Source of the DNA: Deltaproteobacteria bacterium
Lineage (GTDB): Bacteria > Desulfobacterota > Desulfobacteria > Desulfobacterales > ETH-SRB1
Direction: 5' to 3'
Assembly: GCA_003647525.1 (NCBI GenBank)
Contig: QMMZ01000158.1
Span: 1 to 5,784 of the forward strand
DNA: 5,784 nt
In this document: positions 1 through 5,784 of the stretch, piece after piece
How the letters are laid out: the number at the start of each line of letters is the position of its first letter
How positions within the stretch are numbered: the first letter of the stretch is position 1
The notes under the pieces: model-generated
Database searches by the model: none
The model's input: only the letters and a program-made list of their open reading frames with translations
Told to the model about the DNA's origin: nothing
Translations under genes and position numbers: made by a program

Positions 1-35
1 AACCGTGAACCGTGAACCGTGAACCGTAAACCGTT
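1..35. repeat. Tandem heptamer repeat (AACCGTG)n, five units
   Basis: Five head-to-tail 7-base units are seen: AACCGTG three times, then AACCGTA and AACCGTT. The array begins at the first base of the window, so it probably continues to the left. It ends six bases before the Shine-Dalgarno site of the slipin gene and therefore occupies its leader. A GTG inside the third unit (19-21) is in frame with the slipin gene, but it is a by-product of the repeat and not a credible start. Read on the other strand the unit is CACGGTT. Confidence 0.9.
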
Positions 36-40
36 ATCAA

Positions 41-45
41 AGGAG
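41..45 (+). promoter_or_regulatory. Ribosome binding site that fixes the slipin start at 52
   Basis: AGGAG lies six bases before the ATG at 52, which is near-ideal spacing. This favours the ATG at 52 over the in-frame GTG at 19. The GTG lies inside the heptamer array and would add eleven charged residues before the hydrophobic N-terminus. Confidence 0.85.
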
Positions 46-51
46 ATAAAA

Positions 52-834
52 ATGTTTACTGCAATTGCGATAATAATACTTGTTGTTTTTTTCCTGACCT
101 CGGCAATACGGATATTGAATGAGTATGAACGCGGGGTGATATTCAGGCTGGGGCGTGTAATAAAGGCAAAAGGACCGGGGCTGATAATATTGATTCCGGT
201 TATCGATAAAATGCTGAAAGTAAGCATGCGTCTTGTAGCCATGGATGTAGATCCTCAGGACGTTATTACAAAGGATAATGTTTCTGTAAAGGTGAATGCG
301 GTCATCTATTTCAGGGTAATTGATCCGATAAAAGCCATAGTTGAGGTTGAAAACTATAATTATGCAATGTCCCAGCTTGCACAGACAACCTTAAGAAGTG
401 TGTGCGGCCAGGCAGAGCTGGATGAACTTTTATCTGCAAGGGAAAAAATAAATTCGCAATTACAGGAAATACTCGATACTCATACAGATCCATGGGGAAT
501 AAAGGTTGCAACAGTTGAGCTTAAACACATTGATTTGCCTCAGGAAATGCAGAGGTCAATGGCCAAACAGGCTGAGGCTGAGAGAGAACGTCGTGCTAAA
601 GTTATCAATGCTGATGGCGAATATCAGGCAGCAGCAAAGCTTGCTGAGGCAGCGGAAATAATTGAAAAAAACCCTATGGCTTTACAACTGAGATATCTCC
701 AGACAATGCGGGAGATGTCGGCAGAGCAAAATTCGACAGTCATATTTCCATTTCCCATAGATCTTTTCAGGCCGCTGTTTAAACTTATGAATAATGAAGA
801 AAGCGGTGCTCAGAGGTTAGAAAACAGGGATTAG
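52..834 (+). CDS. Slipin: stomatin-like SPFH/Band 7 membrane protein
   Basis: A 260-residue protein anchored in the inner membrane. Stomatin-like proteins oligomerise into membrane scaffolds or microdomains and are often paired with an NfeD-type membrane protease. No nfeD lies in the window, but one could sit just upstream. Residues 2-21 form one hydrophobic anchor. The SPFH domain follows at about 22-180, with [12 protein letters not shown] (24-35), [12 protein letters not shown] (41-52) and [17 protein letters not shown] (73-89). An Ala/Glu/Arg-rich coiled coil spans about 172-205 and includes [12 protein letters not shown]. Residues 207-217 ([11 protein letters not shown]) and the hydrophobic segment [10 protein letters not shown] (230-239) match the archaeal stomatin layout as I remember it. 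Length is normal for slipins. The oddity is the tail: QRLENRD and the TAG stop lie inside a heptamer repeat array, so the last residues look repeat-derived. No promoter is visible; the leader is the 1-35 array. Confidence 0.93.
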   Translation: MFTAIAIIILVVFFLTSAIRILNEYERGVIFRLGRVIKAKGPGLIILIPVIDKMLKVSMRLVAMDVDPQDVITKDNVSVKVNAVIYFRVIDPIKAIVEVENYNYAMSQLAQTTLRSVCGQAELDELLSAREKINSQLQEILDTHTDPWGIKVATVELKHIDLPQEMQRSMAKQAEAERERRAKVINADGEYQAAAKLAEAAEIIEKNPMALQLRYLQTMREMSAEQNSTVIFPFPIDLFRPLFKLMNNEESGAQRLENRD

Positions 835-889
835 GGATCAGAAAGCAGGGATCAGGGGCCGGGGAACAGGGATTAGAAAACAGGGATTG
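813..889. repeat. Degenerate heptamer array, consensus near GGGATYA, about 11 units
   Basis: From 813 the sequence can be cut into eleven consecutive 7-base units: gaggtta, gaaaaca, gggatta, gggatca, gaaagca, gggatca, ggggccg, gggaaca, gggatta, gaaaaca, gggattg. A 16-base stretch starting TTAGAAAACAGG is repeated exactly at 817-832 and 873-888, which is 56 bases or eight units apart. The array begins inside the slipin coding region, contains its stop codon (832-834) and continues into the gap. The unit differs in sequence from the 1-35 array but has the same period. Confidence 0.85.
848..871 (+). other. Potential G-quadruplex motif in the slipin 3' region
   Basis: Four G-runs are spaced GGG-ATCA-GGGG-CC-GGGG-AACA-GGG. 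This satisfies the usual G3+ N1-7 four-run rule, with loops of four, two and four bases. It lies on the coding strand of the slipin gene, starting 14 bases after its stop, so the mRNA could also fold. It results from the heptamer array having G-runs at a fixed period. Folding in the cell is not shown by the sequence. Confidence 0.5.
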
Positions 890-1041
890 CAAGGATTTAG
901 AAAGACGGAAAATATATCAAGTCCAGACCTCGGAAATCATAGATTGAATAGCAATGCGGAAAGCCTTATTATAGGGTATCCCCTACACCGGCAATCAGAA
1001 GGTTCATCTTGATAAGCAAGGATATGTCAAAATTGGTGAGA
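890..1041. other. Convergent intergenic remainder without a recognised gene
   Basis: This is the stretch between the end of the heptamer array and the stop of the convergent fumarase gene. It holds no plausible coding region. The only structure noted is a 5-base-pair hairpin, TAGGG (972-976) with CCCTA (981-985). It has no T-run on either side, so I do not call it a terminator. A terminator for either flanking gene was not identified. Confidence 0.6.
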
Positions 1042-2661
1042 TTAGATGCCCGCCTGGCGTGGGTTTTCATAAAAATCATTGCCCTTGTCATCTATTATTA
1101 TAAACGCAGGAAAATTCCTGACGGTAATCAAAAAGACAGCTTCCATGCCAAGCTCAGGATACTCAATGGTTTCAATGTGTTTAATGCATTCTTTGCCCAG
1201 CCTGGCTGCGGTCCCACCAATACAGCCAAGGTAAAAACCTCCATGTTTTTTACAGGATTCCGTCACAATTCCGGAACGGTTTCCTTTTGCCAGCATAACC
1301 AAAGAACCCCCATGCTCCTGAAAAAGCGGTACATAGGAATCCATGCGCCCCGATGTAGTGGGTCCAAAGGAACCGGAAGGATAGCCTTCAGGAGTCTTTG
1401 CCGGACCTGCATAATAAACAATATGTTTCTTGAAATATTCAGGAATGCCCTGACCTGTTTCAATTCGTTCCTTGATTTTTGCGTGGGCTATATCCCTTGC
1501 AACAACAAGCTTGCCTGTAAGCAAGAGGCGTGTTGAAACAGGATATTTGTTTAAAATGCTGCGTATCTCATCCATTGATTTATTCAAATCAATATTAACC
1601 GCATTATGGTTTGTCCAGGTGGGCTTCGGCAAATATCTTTCCGGATCAGTTTCAAGCCTTTCCAGAAAAATTCCTCCTTTTGTAATTTTCGCCTTAATAT
1701 TTCTGTCAGCACTGCAACTAACACCGAGACCAATCGGGCAGGATGCTCCGTGACGCGGAAGGCGTATCACCCTTATGTCATGGCAAAAATACTTGCCTCC
1801 GAATTGTGCTCCTATGCCAAGGCTGCAAGATATCTCAAGCAACTCGGATTCAAGTTCATGATCTCTGAATGCCCGCCCAAATTCGTTTCCTTTACAAGAA
1901 AGACTGTCAAGATATCCTGCTGAAGCAAGTTTCACTGTCTTCAGGTTCGCTTCAGCAGAAGTTCCCCCCACTACAAAAACAAGATGATAAGGCGGACATG
2001 CTGAAGTGCCAAGAGACTTCATCTTATTTTTCATGAAGCTTATAAGTCTTTCTGAACTCAAAATGGCTTTTGTTTCCTGGTAAAGACAGGTCTTATTGGC
2101 AGAGCCACCTCCTTTTGCAATAAAAAGAAAATTATATTCATCTCCCTGTGTTGCATACAGCTCAATTTGTGCGGGAAGATTGCAACCTGTATTTTTTTCA
2201 TCATACATGGTTAAGGGAGCTAATTGTGAATAACGAAGATTGTTTTTTGTATAAGCATTAAAAACACCCCTTGAGAGAGCCTCTTCATCGGAAAAGTTTG
2301 TCCAGACCTGCTGCCCCTTTTTACCTGTTATAATAGCTGTTCCTGTGTCCTGGCACAAAGGGAATATACCTTCTGCAGAAATAACCGCATTTTTCAGCAT
2401 CTCAAGCGCAACATATCTGTCGTTATCAGAACTCTCCGGGTCATCAACAATATTTGCCAGCAGTTTCAGGTGGGACGGCCTCAGCAGAAAGGATATATCT
2501 CTAAACGCCTGCTCGGCAAGAAGAGTAAGCCCTTCCGGGTCAATTTTTACTATATCCGGGCCTTCAAAGGATTTCGAAATAACATGCTCCTGAGTTAACA
2601 GGCGATATTCCGTATAATCATCTTCAAGAGGAAACATATCCTGATATGAAAATTCTGCCAT
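1042..2661 (-). CDS. fumA: Class I fumarate hydratase (iron-sulfur, FumA/FumB type)
   Basis: A 539-residue cytosolic enzyme for reversible hydration of fumarate to (S)-malate in the TCA cycle or its reductive branch. It is the fused single-chain form: an alpha-type domain in roughly the first 330 residues, then the smaller beta-type domain. From memory it aligns with E. coli FumA (548 aa) along nearly its whole length with a constant offset of two residues at the key cysteines. Cys103 (PLCQDTGTA), Cys222 (SACPPYH) and Cys316 (GVSCSADRN) match the three [4Fe-4S] ligands. Other family blocks are [10 protein letters not shown] (181-190), [18 protein letters not shown] (231-248), GAQFGGKYF (284-292), [13 protein letters not shown] (297-309), [11 protein letters not shown] (389-399) and [21 protein letters not shown] (416-436). 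It lacks the cysteine-containing tail of E. coli FumA. An AAGG-type ribosome site lies seven bases before the ATG. It stands alone, 128 bases after the helicase gene. The symbol could equally be fumB; the family call is firm. Confidence 0.96.
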   Translation of the reverse strand: MAEFSYQDMFPLEDDYTEYRLLTQEHVISKSFEGPDIVKIDPEGLTLLAEQAFRDISFLLRPSHLKLLANIVDDPESSDNDRYVALEMLKNAVISAEGIFPLCQDTGTAIITGKKGQQVWTNFSDEEALSRGVFNAYTKNNLRYSQLAPLTMYDEKNTGCNLPAQIELYATQGDEYNFLFIAKGGGSANKTCLYQETKAILSSERLISFMKNKMKSLGTSACPPYHLVFVVGGTSAEANLKTVKLASAGYLDSLSCKGNEFGRAFRDHELESELLEISCSLGIGAQFGGKYFCHDIRVIRLPRHGASCPIGLGVSCSADRNIKAKITKGGIFLERLETDPERYLPKPTWTNHNAVNIDLNKSMDEIRSILNKYPVSTRLLLTGKLVVARDIAHAKIKERIETGQGIPEYFKKHIVYYAGPAKTPEGYPSGSFGPTTSGRMDSYVPLFQEHGGSLVMLAKGNRSGIVTESCKKHGGFYLGCIGGTAARLGKECIKHIETIEYPELGMEAVFLITVRNFPAFIIIDDKGNDFYENPRQAGI

Positions 2662-2668
2662 TAAAAGA

Positions 2669-2675
2669 CCTTTTT
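2669..2675 (-). promoter_or_regulatory. Ribosome binding site of the fumarase gene
   Basis: On the minus strand AAAAAGG lies seven bases before the ATG at 2661. The match to the anti-Shine-Dalgarno sequence is modest, but the spacing is good and no competing start is nearby. The protein start ([15 protein letters not shown]) also matches the family N-terminus. Confidence 0.6.
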
Positions 2676-2684
2676 AAATAATAC

Positions 2685-2788
2685 TTAACCACGGATTTTC
2701 ACGGAATTACACTGAACTATAAAAACACTTTTCTCATTTACTTATTGTTTGCAATTTTCAGTGAAACTCTGTGTCGTTCCGTGGTGAA
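2685..2788. repeat. 104-base imperfect inverted repeat built from about 10-base CACnGA units
   Basis: The left arm is 2685-2716 and the right arm 2757-2788. Each is 32 bases and 24 of 32 positions pair without gaps; the 40-base centre is AT-rich. Within the left arm three decamers follow each other: CACGGATTTT (2690-2699), CACGGAATTA (2700-2709) and CACTGAACTA (2710-2719). The right arm read on the minus strand also has three: CACGGAACGA, CACAGAGTTT and CACTGAAAAT (2783 down to 2754). The element nearly fills the helicase-fumarase gap and ends one base from the helicase stop codon. It resembles CACnGA-rich intergenic repeats I recall from deltaproteobacterial and other genomes. It could be a miniature palindromic element, and its transcript could fold. 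Confidence 0.8.
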
Positions 2789-2789
2789 C

Positions 2790-4646
2790 TCATACAATTA
2801 ATGATTCTTCAATCTCGTCAAGAAATCTGCTTCGGAGGTTTGATTGTCCCTTTCGGTAGCCGGCATGACTTAAAAACAAATAGTTTTCCGCTCTTGTCAT
2901 CGCCACGTACATAAGTCTGCGTTCCTCGTGAAGACCCATTTCCGTATCCATGGCTTTCCAGTGAGGAAAAAGCTGTTCTTCACATGCAACCACAAAGACC
3001 ACCCTGTATTCCAGCCCCTTGGAAGCATGTATGGTTGACAGAATTACTCCGCTTTTTTTATCTTCTTCATCTTCTTTGTCCTCCTTAACCAGAGCAGCTT
3101 CTTCAAGATATTCTACGATTGTATCTTTCTGGGAAGCTGAATAAATAAGCTGGTCAATATTCTCCTCTCTTGAGGTATAATCCATGGAATTGGCTTTGGA
3201 ATAATGCTTAATATAATCCATATAGTTAACTTTTGACAATATCGCGTTGATTGCAGCATCAGGTTTCATGTCCTTAATATCATCAAGCAACCTGATTACC
3301 TCACTGAGAGAATTATATATTTGGGGAGCCATAAGCTTTTCTCTAAGAGCATTGCGCGCTGCATCCTGAAGGCTCATTTCCCCTGTTTTTATCTGAGCGA
3401 TTTTATTGATAGCTACCGGGCCGATCCCACGTTTGGGAATATTTACAATCCGCTCAAAGGATGCATCATCTTTTTCAAAAACCGCTGCAGCAAGATAGCA
3501 GTTTATATCCATAATCTCTTTACGTTCAAAAAATCCCTTTCCACCTAACATTCGGTACGGAATTCCAAAAGATCTGAATGCCTTCTCAAAGGAAAGAGAG
3601 CAAAATTTAGTCCGATATAAAACAACTATTTTACTATAAGCAAGACCCTTTTCGCAAAGCGATTTGATCTTTACGGCGACCCAATCAGCCTCTTCCTTAT
3701 CATTGAAAAAATCATAAAGCTCAACCAGTCCCCCGTGCTTGTCGGAAAAGCACTTTTTTTCCATCTTGTGGTCGTTATGTCCGATCAGATCATTTGCCGT
3801 CCGAACAATCTCATCCGCAGAACGATAGTTCTGTTCCAGCCTGAAAACACGTGCCTGTTTGTATTTTTGGGGAAACGAGAGGAAATGATTCATATTGCTT
3901 CCCCTGAATGAATAAATAGCCTGCCAGTCATCACCTACACAAAAGAGGTTGCCGTTTCGAAGCAACAGTCCCGTAAGATCCTCCTGAAGATTATTGGTGT
4001 CCTGATATTCATCCACAAGAATAAACTGGAAAATTTTTCTGTACTGCTTGCGCACATTTTTGTGATCCCTAAGCAAATTGCGTGTCAAAAGCAAAATATT
4101 ATCAAAATCAACCGCATTATTTGATTTCAGTTCTTTTTCGTAAAGATTAAAAACATCAAGTAATTTGATACGGAATGCGTAAAGCTTATTGTCAAGATCA
4201 TCAAAAGGATTGCCTGAGTTTTTTGCACTGGAAATCTGAGCTAAAACAGGTTGGACATATTTTTTGTCAAAATTCATTTTTCCGACAATAATATCCTTGA
4301 GTATCTTTTGCTGCTGGTATCCTGCGTAGATCTGTAGAGGAGTATTATATCCAAGCAGGGAGCAATGTTTTTTCAAGATTTTAAAACATGCTGAGTGAAA
4401 TGTTCGAACCCATGGAAAACGCATCAATGGCATTCCTGTCATGCTAACAAGACGGCTCTTCATCTCACCGGCAGCCTTATTGGTAAATGTAATCGCAAGA
4501 ATGCGTTCAGGATCATAGCCATTTGAAACAAGATGGGCTATCTTGGAAGTTAATGTCCGGGTTTTGCCCGAGCCTGCACCGGCTACAACCAAAGACGGTG
4601 TCCCAATATATTCTACAGCATCTTTTTGTTGGTCTGACAGTTGCAT
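2790..4646 (-). CDS. Superfamily 1 ATP-dependent 3'-5' DNA helicase (Rep/PcrA/UvrD family), short form
   Basis: A 618-residue cytosolic DNA translocase/helicase for repair or restart of replication forks. The motifs run in order. The Q motif is LSDQQKDAV (3-11). Walker A is AGAGSGKT (22-29). Motif Ia is ITFTNKAAGEM (52-62) and Ib RTFHSACFKIL (81-91). Walker B is LVDEYQDTN (210-218) and motif III VGDDWQAIYSFRGS (237-250). Motif IV is RLEQNYRS (269-276), V is LSTIHASKGLEYRVV (536-550) and VI is EERRLMYVAMTRAEN (574-588). A charged segment KEDKEDEEDKK (521-531) precedes motif V. The protein ends about 30 residues after motif VI, just past SRFLDEIEE, so the catalytic core is complete but the C-terminal extension of UvrD and PcrA (usually 670-750 aa) is missing. 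The start is set by MQLSDQQ and an AGGA site five bases upstream. Which subfamily member it is cannot be settled here. Confidence 0.95.
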   Translation of the reverse strand: MQLSDQQKDAVEYIGTPSLVVAGAGSGKTRTLTSKIAHLVSNGYDPERILAITFTNKAAGEMKSRLVSMTGMPLMRFPWVRTFHSACFKILKKHCSLLGYNTPLQIYAGYQQQKILKDIIVGKMNFDKKYVQPVLAQISSAKNSGNPFDDLDNKLYAFRIKLLDVFNLYEKELKSNNAVDFDNILLLTRNLLRDHKNVRKQYRKIFQFILVDEYQDTNNLQEDLTGLLLRNGNLFCVGDDWQAIYSFRGSNMNHFLSFPQKYKQARVFRLEQNYRSADEIVRTANDLIGHNDHKMEKKCFSDKHGGLVELYDFFNDKEEADWVAVKIKSLCEKGLAYSKIVVLYRTKFCSLSFEKAFRSFGIPYRMLGGKGFFERKEIMDINCYLAAAVFEKDDASFERIVNIPKRGIGPVAINKIAQIKTGEMSLQDAARNALREKLMAPQIYNSLSEVIRLLDDIKDMKPDAAINAILSKVNYMDYIKHYSKANSMDYTSREENIDQLIYSASQKDTIVEYLEEAALVKEDKEDEEDKKSGVILSTIHASKGLEYRVVFVVACEEQLFPHWKAMDTEMGLHEERRLMYVAMTRAENYLFLSHAGYRKGQSNLRSRFLDEIEESLIV

Positions 4647-4651
4647 AATTT

Positions 4652-4655
4652 TCCT
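4652..4655 (-). promoter_or_regulatory. Ribosome binding site of the helicase gene
   Basis: On the minus strand AGGA lies five bases before the ATG at 4646. It supports that start, from which the Q motif begins at residue 3 as expected for the family. Confidence 0.7.
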
Positions 4656-4722
4656 ATATATTAGAAAGTTACAAACTCATTTTAGCTTCTTCCTGCCGTT
4701 TTTATTCCTATTGCTGAACCTT

Positions 4723-4784
4723 GGGGCAATGGGTGTACTTAGGGGACAAAAGAAAATCCTTGAAAATCCGTCATGAATTGCCCC
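4723..4784. repeat. Small repeats in the GH130-helicase gap
   Basis: Two minor structures are visible. GGGGCAAT (4723-4730) is the exact inverse complement of ATTGCCCC (4777-4784), separated by 46 bases; the right copy lies in the last codons of the GH130 gene. GAAAATCC occurs twice, at 4752-4759 and 4762-4769, with a 10-base period. There is no T-run after the inverted repeat on the minus strand, so it does not look like an intrinsic terminator. Either match could be chance. Confidence 0.35.
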
Positions 4785-5748
4785 CATCCTTGTTCAAAGT
4801 TGCTTTTACAAGATTGTTAAAGTTTGCTGTGGCCACGCAGATACAGGTATCGGCAGCTCCATAATACACCTTGATCTCTCCTGTATCTTCTACAACAGCG
4901 CCGCATGCGAAAACCACGTTGCCGACATCTCCGATTCTTTCGTAATCCTCTCTCGGCGACAGTATCGGCTTGTCGCATCTGGCAACCACTTTGTGGGGCT
5001 GTTTAAGATCCAGCAGAACAGTGCCGATTCTGTATATGGGACCGGCTACAGTCTTTTTTACACCGTGATAGATCTCAAGCCAGCCATACTCTGTTTTTAT
5101 CGGCGGTACCGAGGCGCCGATACGAAAGCTGTCCCACATGCCCGGTCGTGGTGTCATCAAAAGCTCAGATTTTCCCCAGTCAACCAGATTTTTTGAATAC
5201 GATACCCACATGCTGCCCACGTCTTTCCCGGTTGGCCGGTCAAGGCGCACATACTCTCCATTAATCTTTTCAGGAAAAAGTATCCCGTCCTTGTTGCCGG
5301 GTTCGGAGACAAGGGCAATACGCTGGTAATGGTGAAAGTCATTAGTTTTTGCAAGGGCAATTCGTGTGCCGTACTTTGAATATGCGGTGTACATGACATA
5401 ATAGACACCATTGATTGCAGTAATCCGCGGGTCTTCGATACCACGGGTTTCATACTTTGCAAATGGCCCTCTGCGCGCTGGTGTCATGACCGGCTTGTTT
5501 TCAACCGTGAAATGCAGCCCGTCTTTGCTGCGGGCAAGGGCAAAAACCGAATATCCCTGCTGCGCCTCGACTCTCAGAAGATGAAAATATTCGTCCCCTT
5601 TTTTTATTACTGCACCATTAAAGACCGTATTACATCTGAACGGAATATCATAGAGGGTAATGATGGGATTATCTTTGAACCTGCTGAGGACTTCTGCTCT
5701 ATTGGCAAAACGTTTAACCGTCAGAACCCCCCCTTGCTTCCGGCCCAC
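4771..5748 (-). CDS. Glycoside hydrolase family 130 protein (beta-mannoside phosphorylase or related glycosidase)
   Basis: A 325-residue, probably cytosolic protein with the five-bladed beta-propeller pattern of GH130. Characterised members mostly cleave beta-1,4- or beta-1,2-mannosides with inorganic phosphate; some are hydrolases. The hallmark is TRGIEDPRIT (101-110), where Asp106 is the expected catalytic acid. Other blocks are NTVFNGAVI (40-48), HLLRVE (56-61), YVMYTAYSKYGTRIALA (117-133), NKDGILFPEKI (152-162), RLDRP (168-172), WLEIYHGV (223-230) and VYYGAAD (294-300). RLDRP has Asp where many relatives have His before the Arg-Pro, so substrate and mechanism cannot be assigned. There is no signal peptide. 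The GTG start at 5748 is the only usual start codon before the conserved region, since an in-frame TAA lies just upstream. It has no clear ribosome site and overlaps another reading frame. Conserved sequence begins near VKRFANR (11-17), so the first ten residues are uncertain. Confidence 0.88.
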   Translation of the reverse strand: MGRKQGGVLTVKRFANRAEVLSRFKDNPIITLYDIPFRCNTVFNGAVIKKGDEYFHLLRVEAQQGYSVFALARSKDGLHFTVENKPVMTPARRGPFAKYETRGIEDPRITAINGVYYVMYTAYSKYGTRIALAKTNDFHHYQRIALVSEPGNKDGILFPEKINGEYVRLDRPTGKDVGSMWVSYSKNLVDWGKSELLMTPRPGMWDSFRIGASVPPIKTEYGWLEIYHGVKKTVAGPIYRIGTVLLDLKQPHKVVARCDKPILSPREDYERIGDVGNVVFACGAVVEDTGEIKVYYGAADTCICVATANFNNLVKATLNKDGGNS

Positions 5749-5784
5749 TCTTTTTCGATCTTATCAATGGTTGTTGTCCCGAGA
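5721..5784 (-). CDS. Possible C-terminal tail of a further gene, running off the right edge
   Basis: In another minus-strand frame an open stretch enters from the window edge and ends in TGA at 5723-5721. It encodes LGTTTIDKIEKEWAGSKGGF. The composition is protein-like, with an amphipathic charged run IDKIEKEW, and it shows better codon texture than the overlapping first codons of the GH130 gene. If real, it overlaps the GH130 GTG start by 28 bases, which would suggest translational coupling in one operon. Alternatively it is the true N-terminal region of the GH130 protein, separated from it by one missing G in a G7 run. Twenty codons are too few to name a family. Confidence 0.4.
   Translation of the reverse strand, partial: LGTTTIDKIEKEWAGSKGGF

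Noticed and set aside
19..51. GTG start that would lengthen the slipin by 11 residues
   Set aside because: The GTG is part of the heptamer repeat and has no ribosome site, while the ATG at 52 has AGGAG at ideal spacing and gives the expected hydrophobic N-terminus.
1..889. Heptamer arrays as a CRISPR array
   Set aside because: The units are 7 bases, directly adjacent with no spacers, and no cas gene is present.
972..985. TAGGG/CCCTA hairpin as a terminator between the convergent genes
   Set aside because: The stem is only five base pairs and there is no T-run on either side.
969..1007. Minus-strand mini frame MNLLIAGVGDTL followed by two stops, faintly like the start of a hydrogenase maturation protease
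   Set aside because: Twelve codons are too few, there is no ribosome site, and no related sequence follows in any frame that I can see. It is most likely chance.
1009..1536. Long open frame on the + strand opposite the fumarase gene
   Set aside because: It is antisense to a clearly conserved fumarase and its translation shows no recognisable family, so it is a shadow frame. The same applies to the other open frames opposite the fumarase, helicase and GH130 genes.
2662..2756. Sigma-70 promoter for the fumarase gene, such as TATAGT or TATTAT as a -10 box
   Set aside because: No acceptable -35 box lies at a suitable distance from either; in AT-rich DNA such -10 matches are expected by chance.
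3055..3090. Low-complexity TCTTC-rich tract as a separate repeat
   Set aside because: It lies inside the helicase gene and simply encodes the charged linker KEDKEDEEDKK before motif V.
4723..4784. GGGGCAAT/ATTGCCCC as an intrinsic terminator of the GH130 gene
   Set aside because: The loop is 46 bases, the stem is 8 base pairs and no T-run follows on the minus strand.

Overview
The window is an ordinary chromosomal segment from a bacterium of moderate GC. It is probably an anaerobe or facultative anaerobe: it encodes an oxygen-sensitive [4Fe-4S] class I fumarase and carries degenerate short-period intergenic repeats. I recall both from Desulfobacterota-like (deltaproteobacterial) genomes. That placement is an inference from gene types and repeat style, not from a marker gene.

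Layout. One gene lies on the + strand: a stomatin-like SPFH membrane protein (slipin, 52-834), with a strong Shine-Dalgarno site. A heptamer repeat sits immediately upstream (1-35), and a second, different heptamer repeat runs through its stop codon (813-889). Convergent to it, on the - strand, lie three well-separated genes read in the order GH130 glycosidase/phosphorylase (5748-4771), Rep/PcrA/UvrD-type superfamily 1 helicase (4646-2790) and class I fumarate hydratase (2661-1042). A possible C-terminal tail of a further - strand gene overlaps the start of the GH130 gene at the right edge (5784-5721).

How the genes relate. The four products belong to different processes: membrane quality control or microdomains, the TCA/fumarate step, DNA repair and replication, and beta-mannoside or related glycan turnover. 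Gaps of 124 to 207 bases separate the main genes, so nothing indicates one functional operon. The only tight coupling is the apparent 28-base overlap at the start of the GH130 gene.

What stands out is in the gaps. Three of the gene boundaries carry degenerate repeats with very regular periods: 7 bases (AACCGTG type), 7 bases (GGGATYA type, containing a G-quadruplex motif) and a 104-base inverted repeat whose arms are each three roughly 10-base CACnGA units. One array supplies the last codons and the stop of the slipin gene. The inverted repeat ends one base from the stop of a helicase that lacks the usual C-terminal extension. I see no CRISPR array, tRNA, rRNA, transposase, defence system or other clearly new system.
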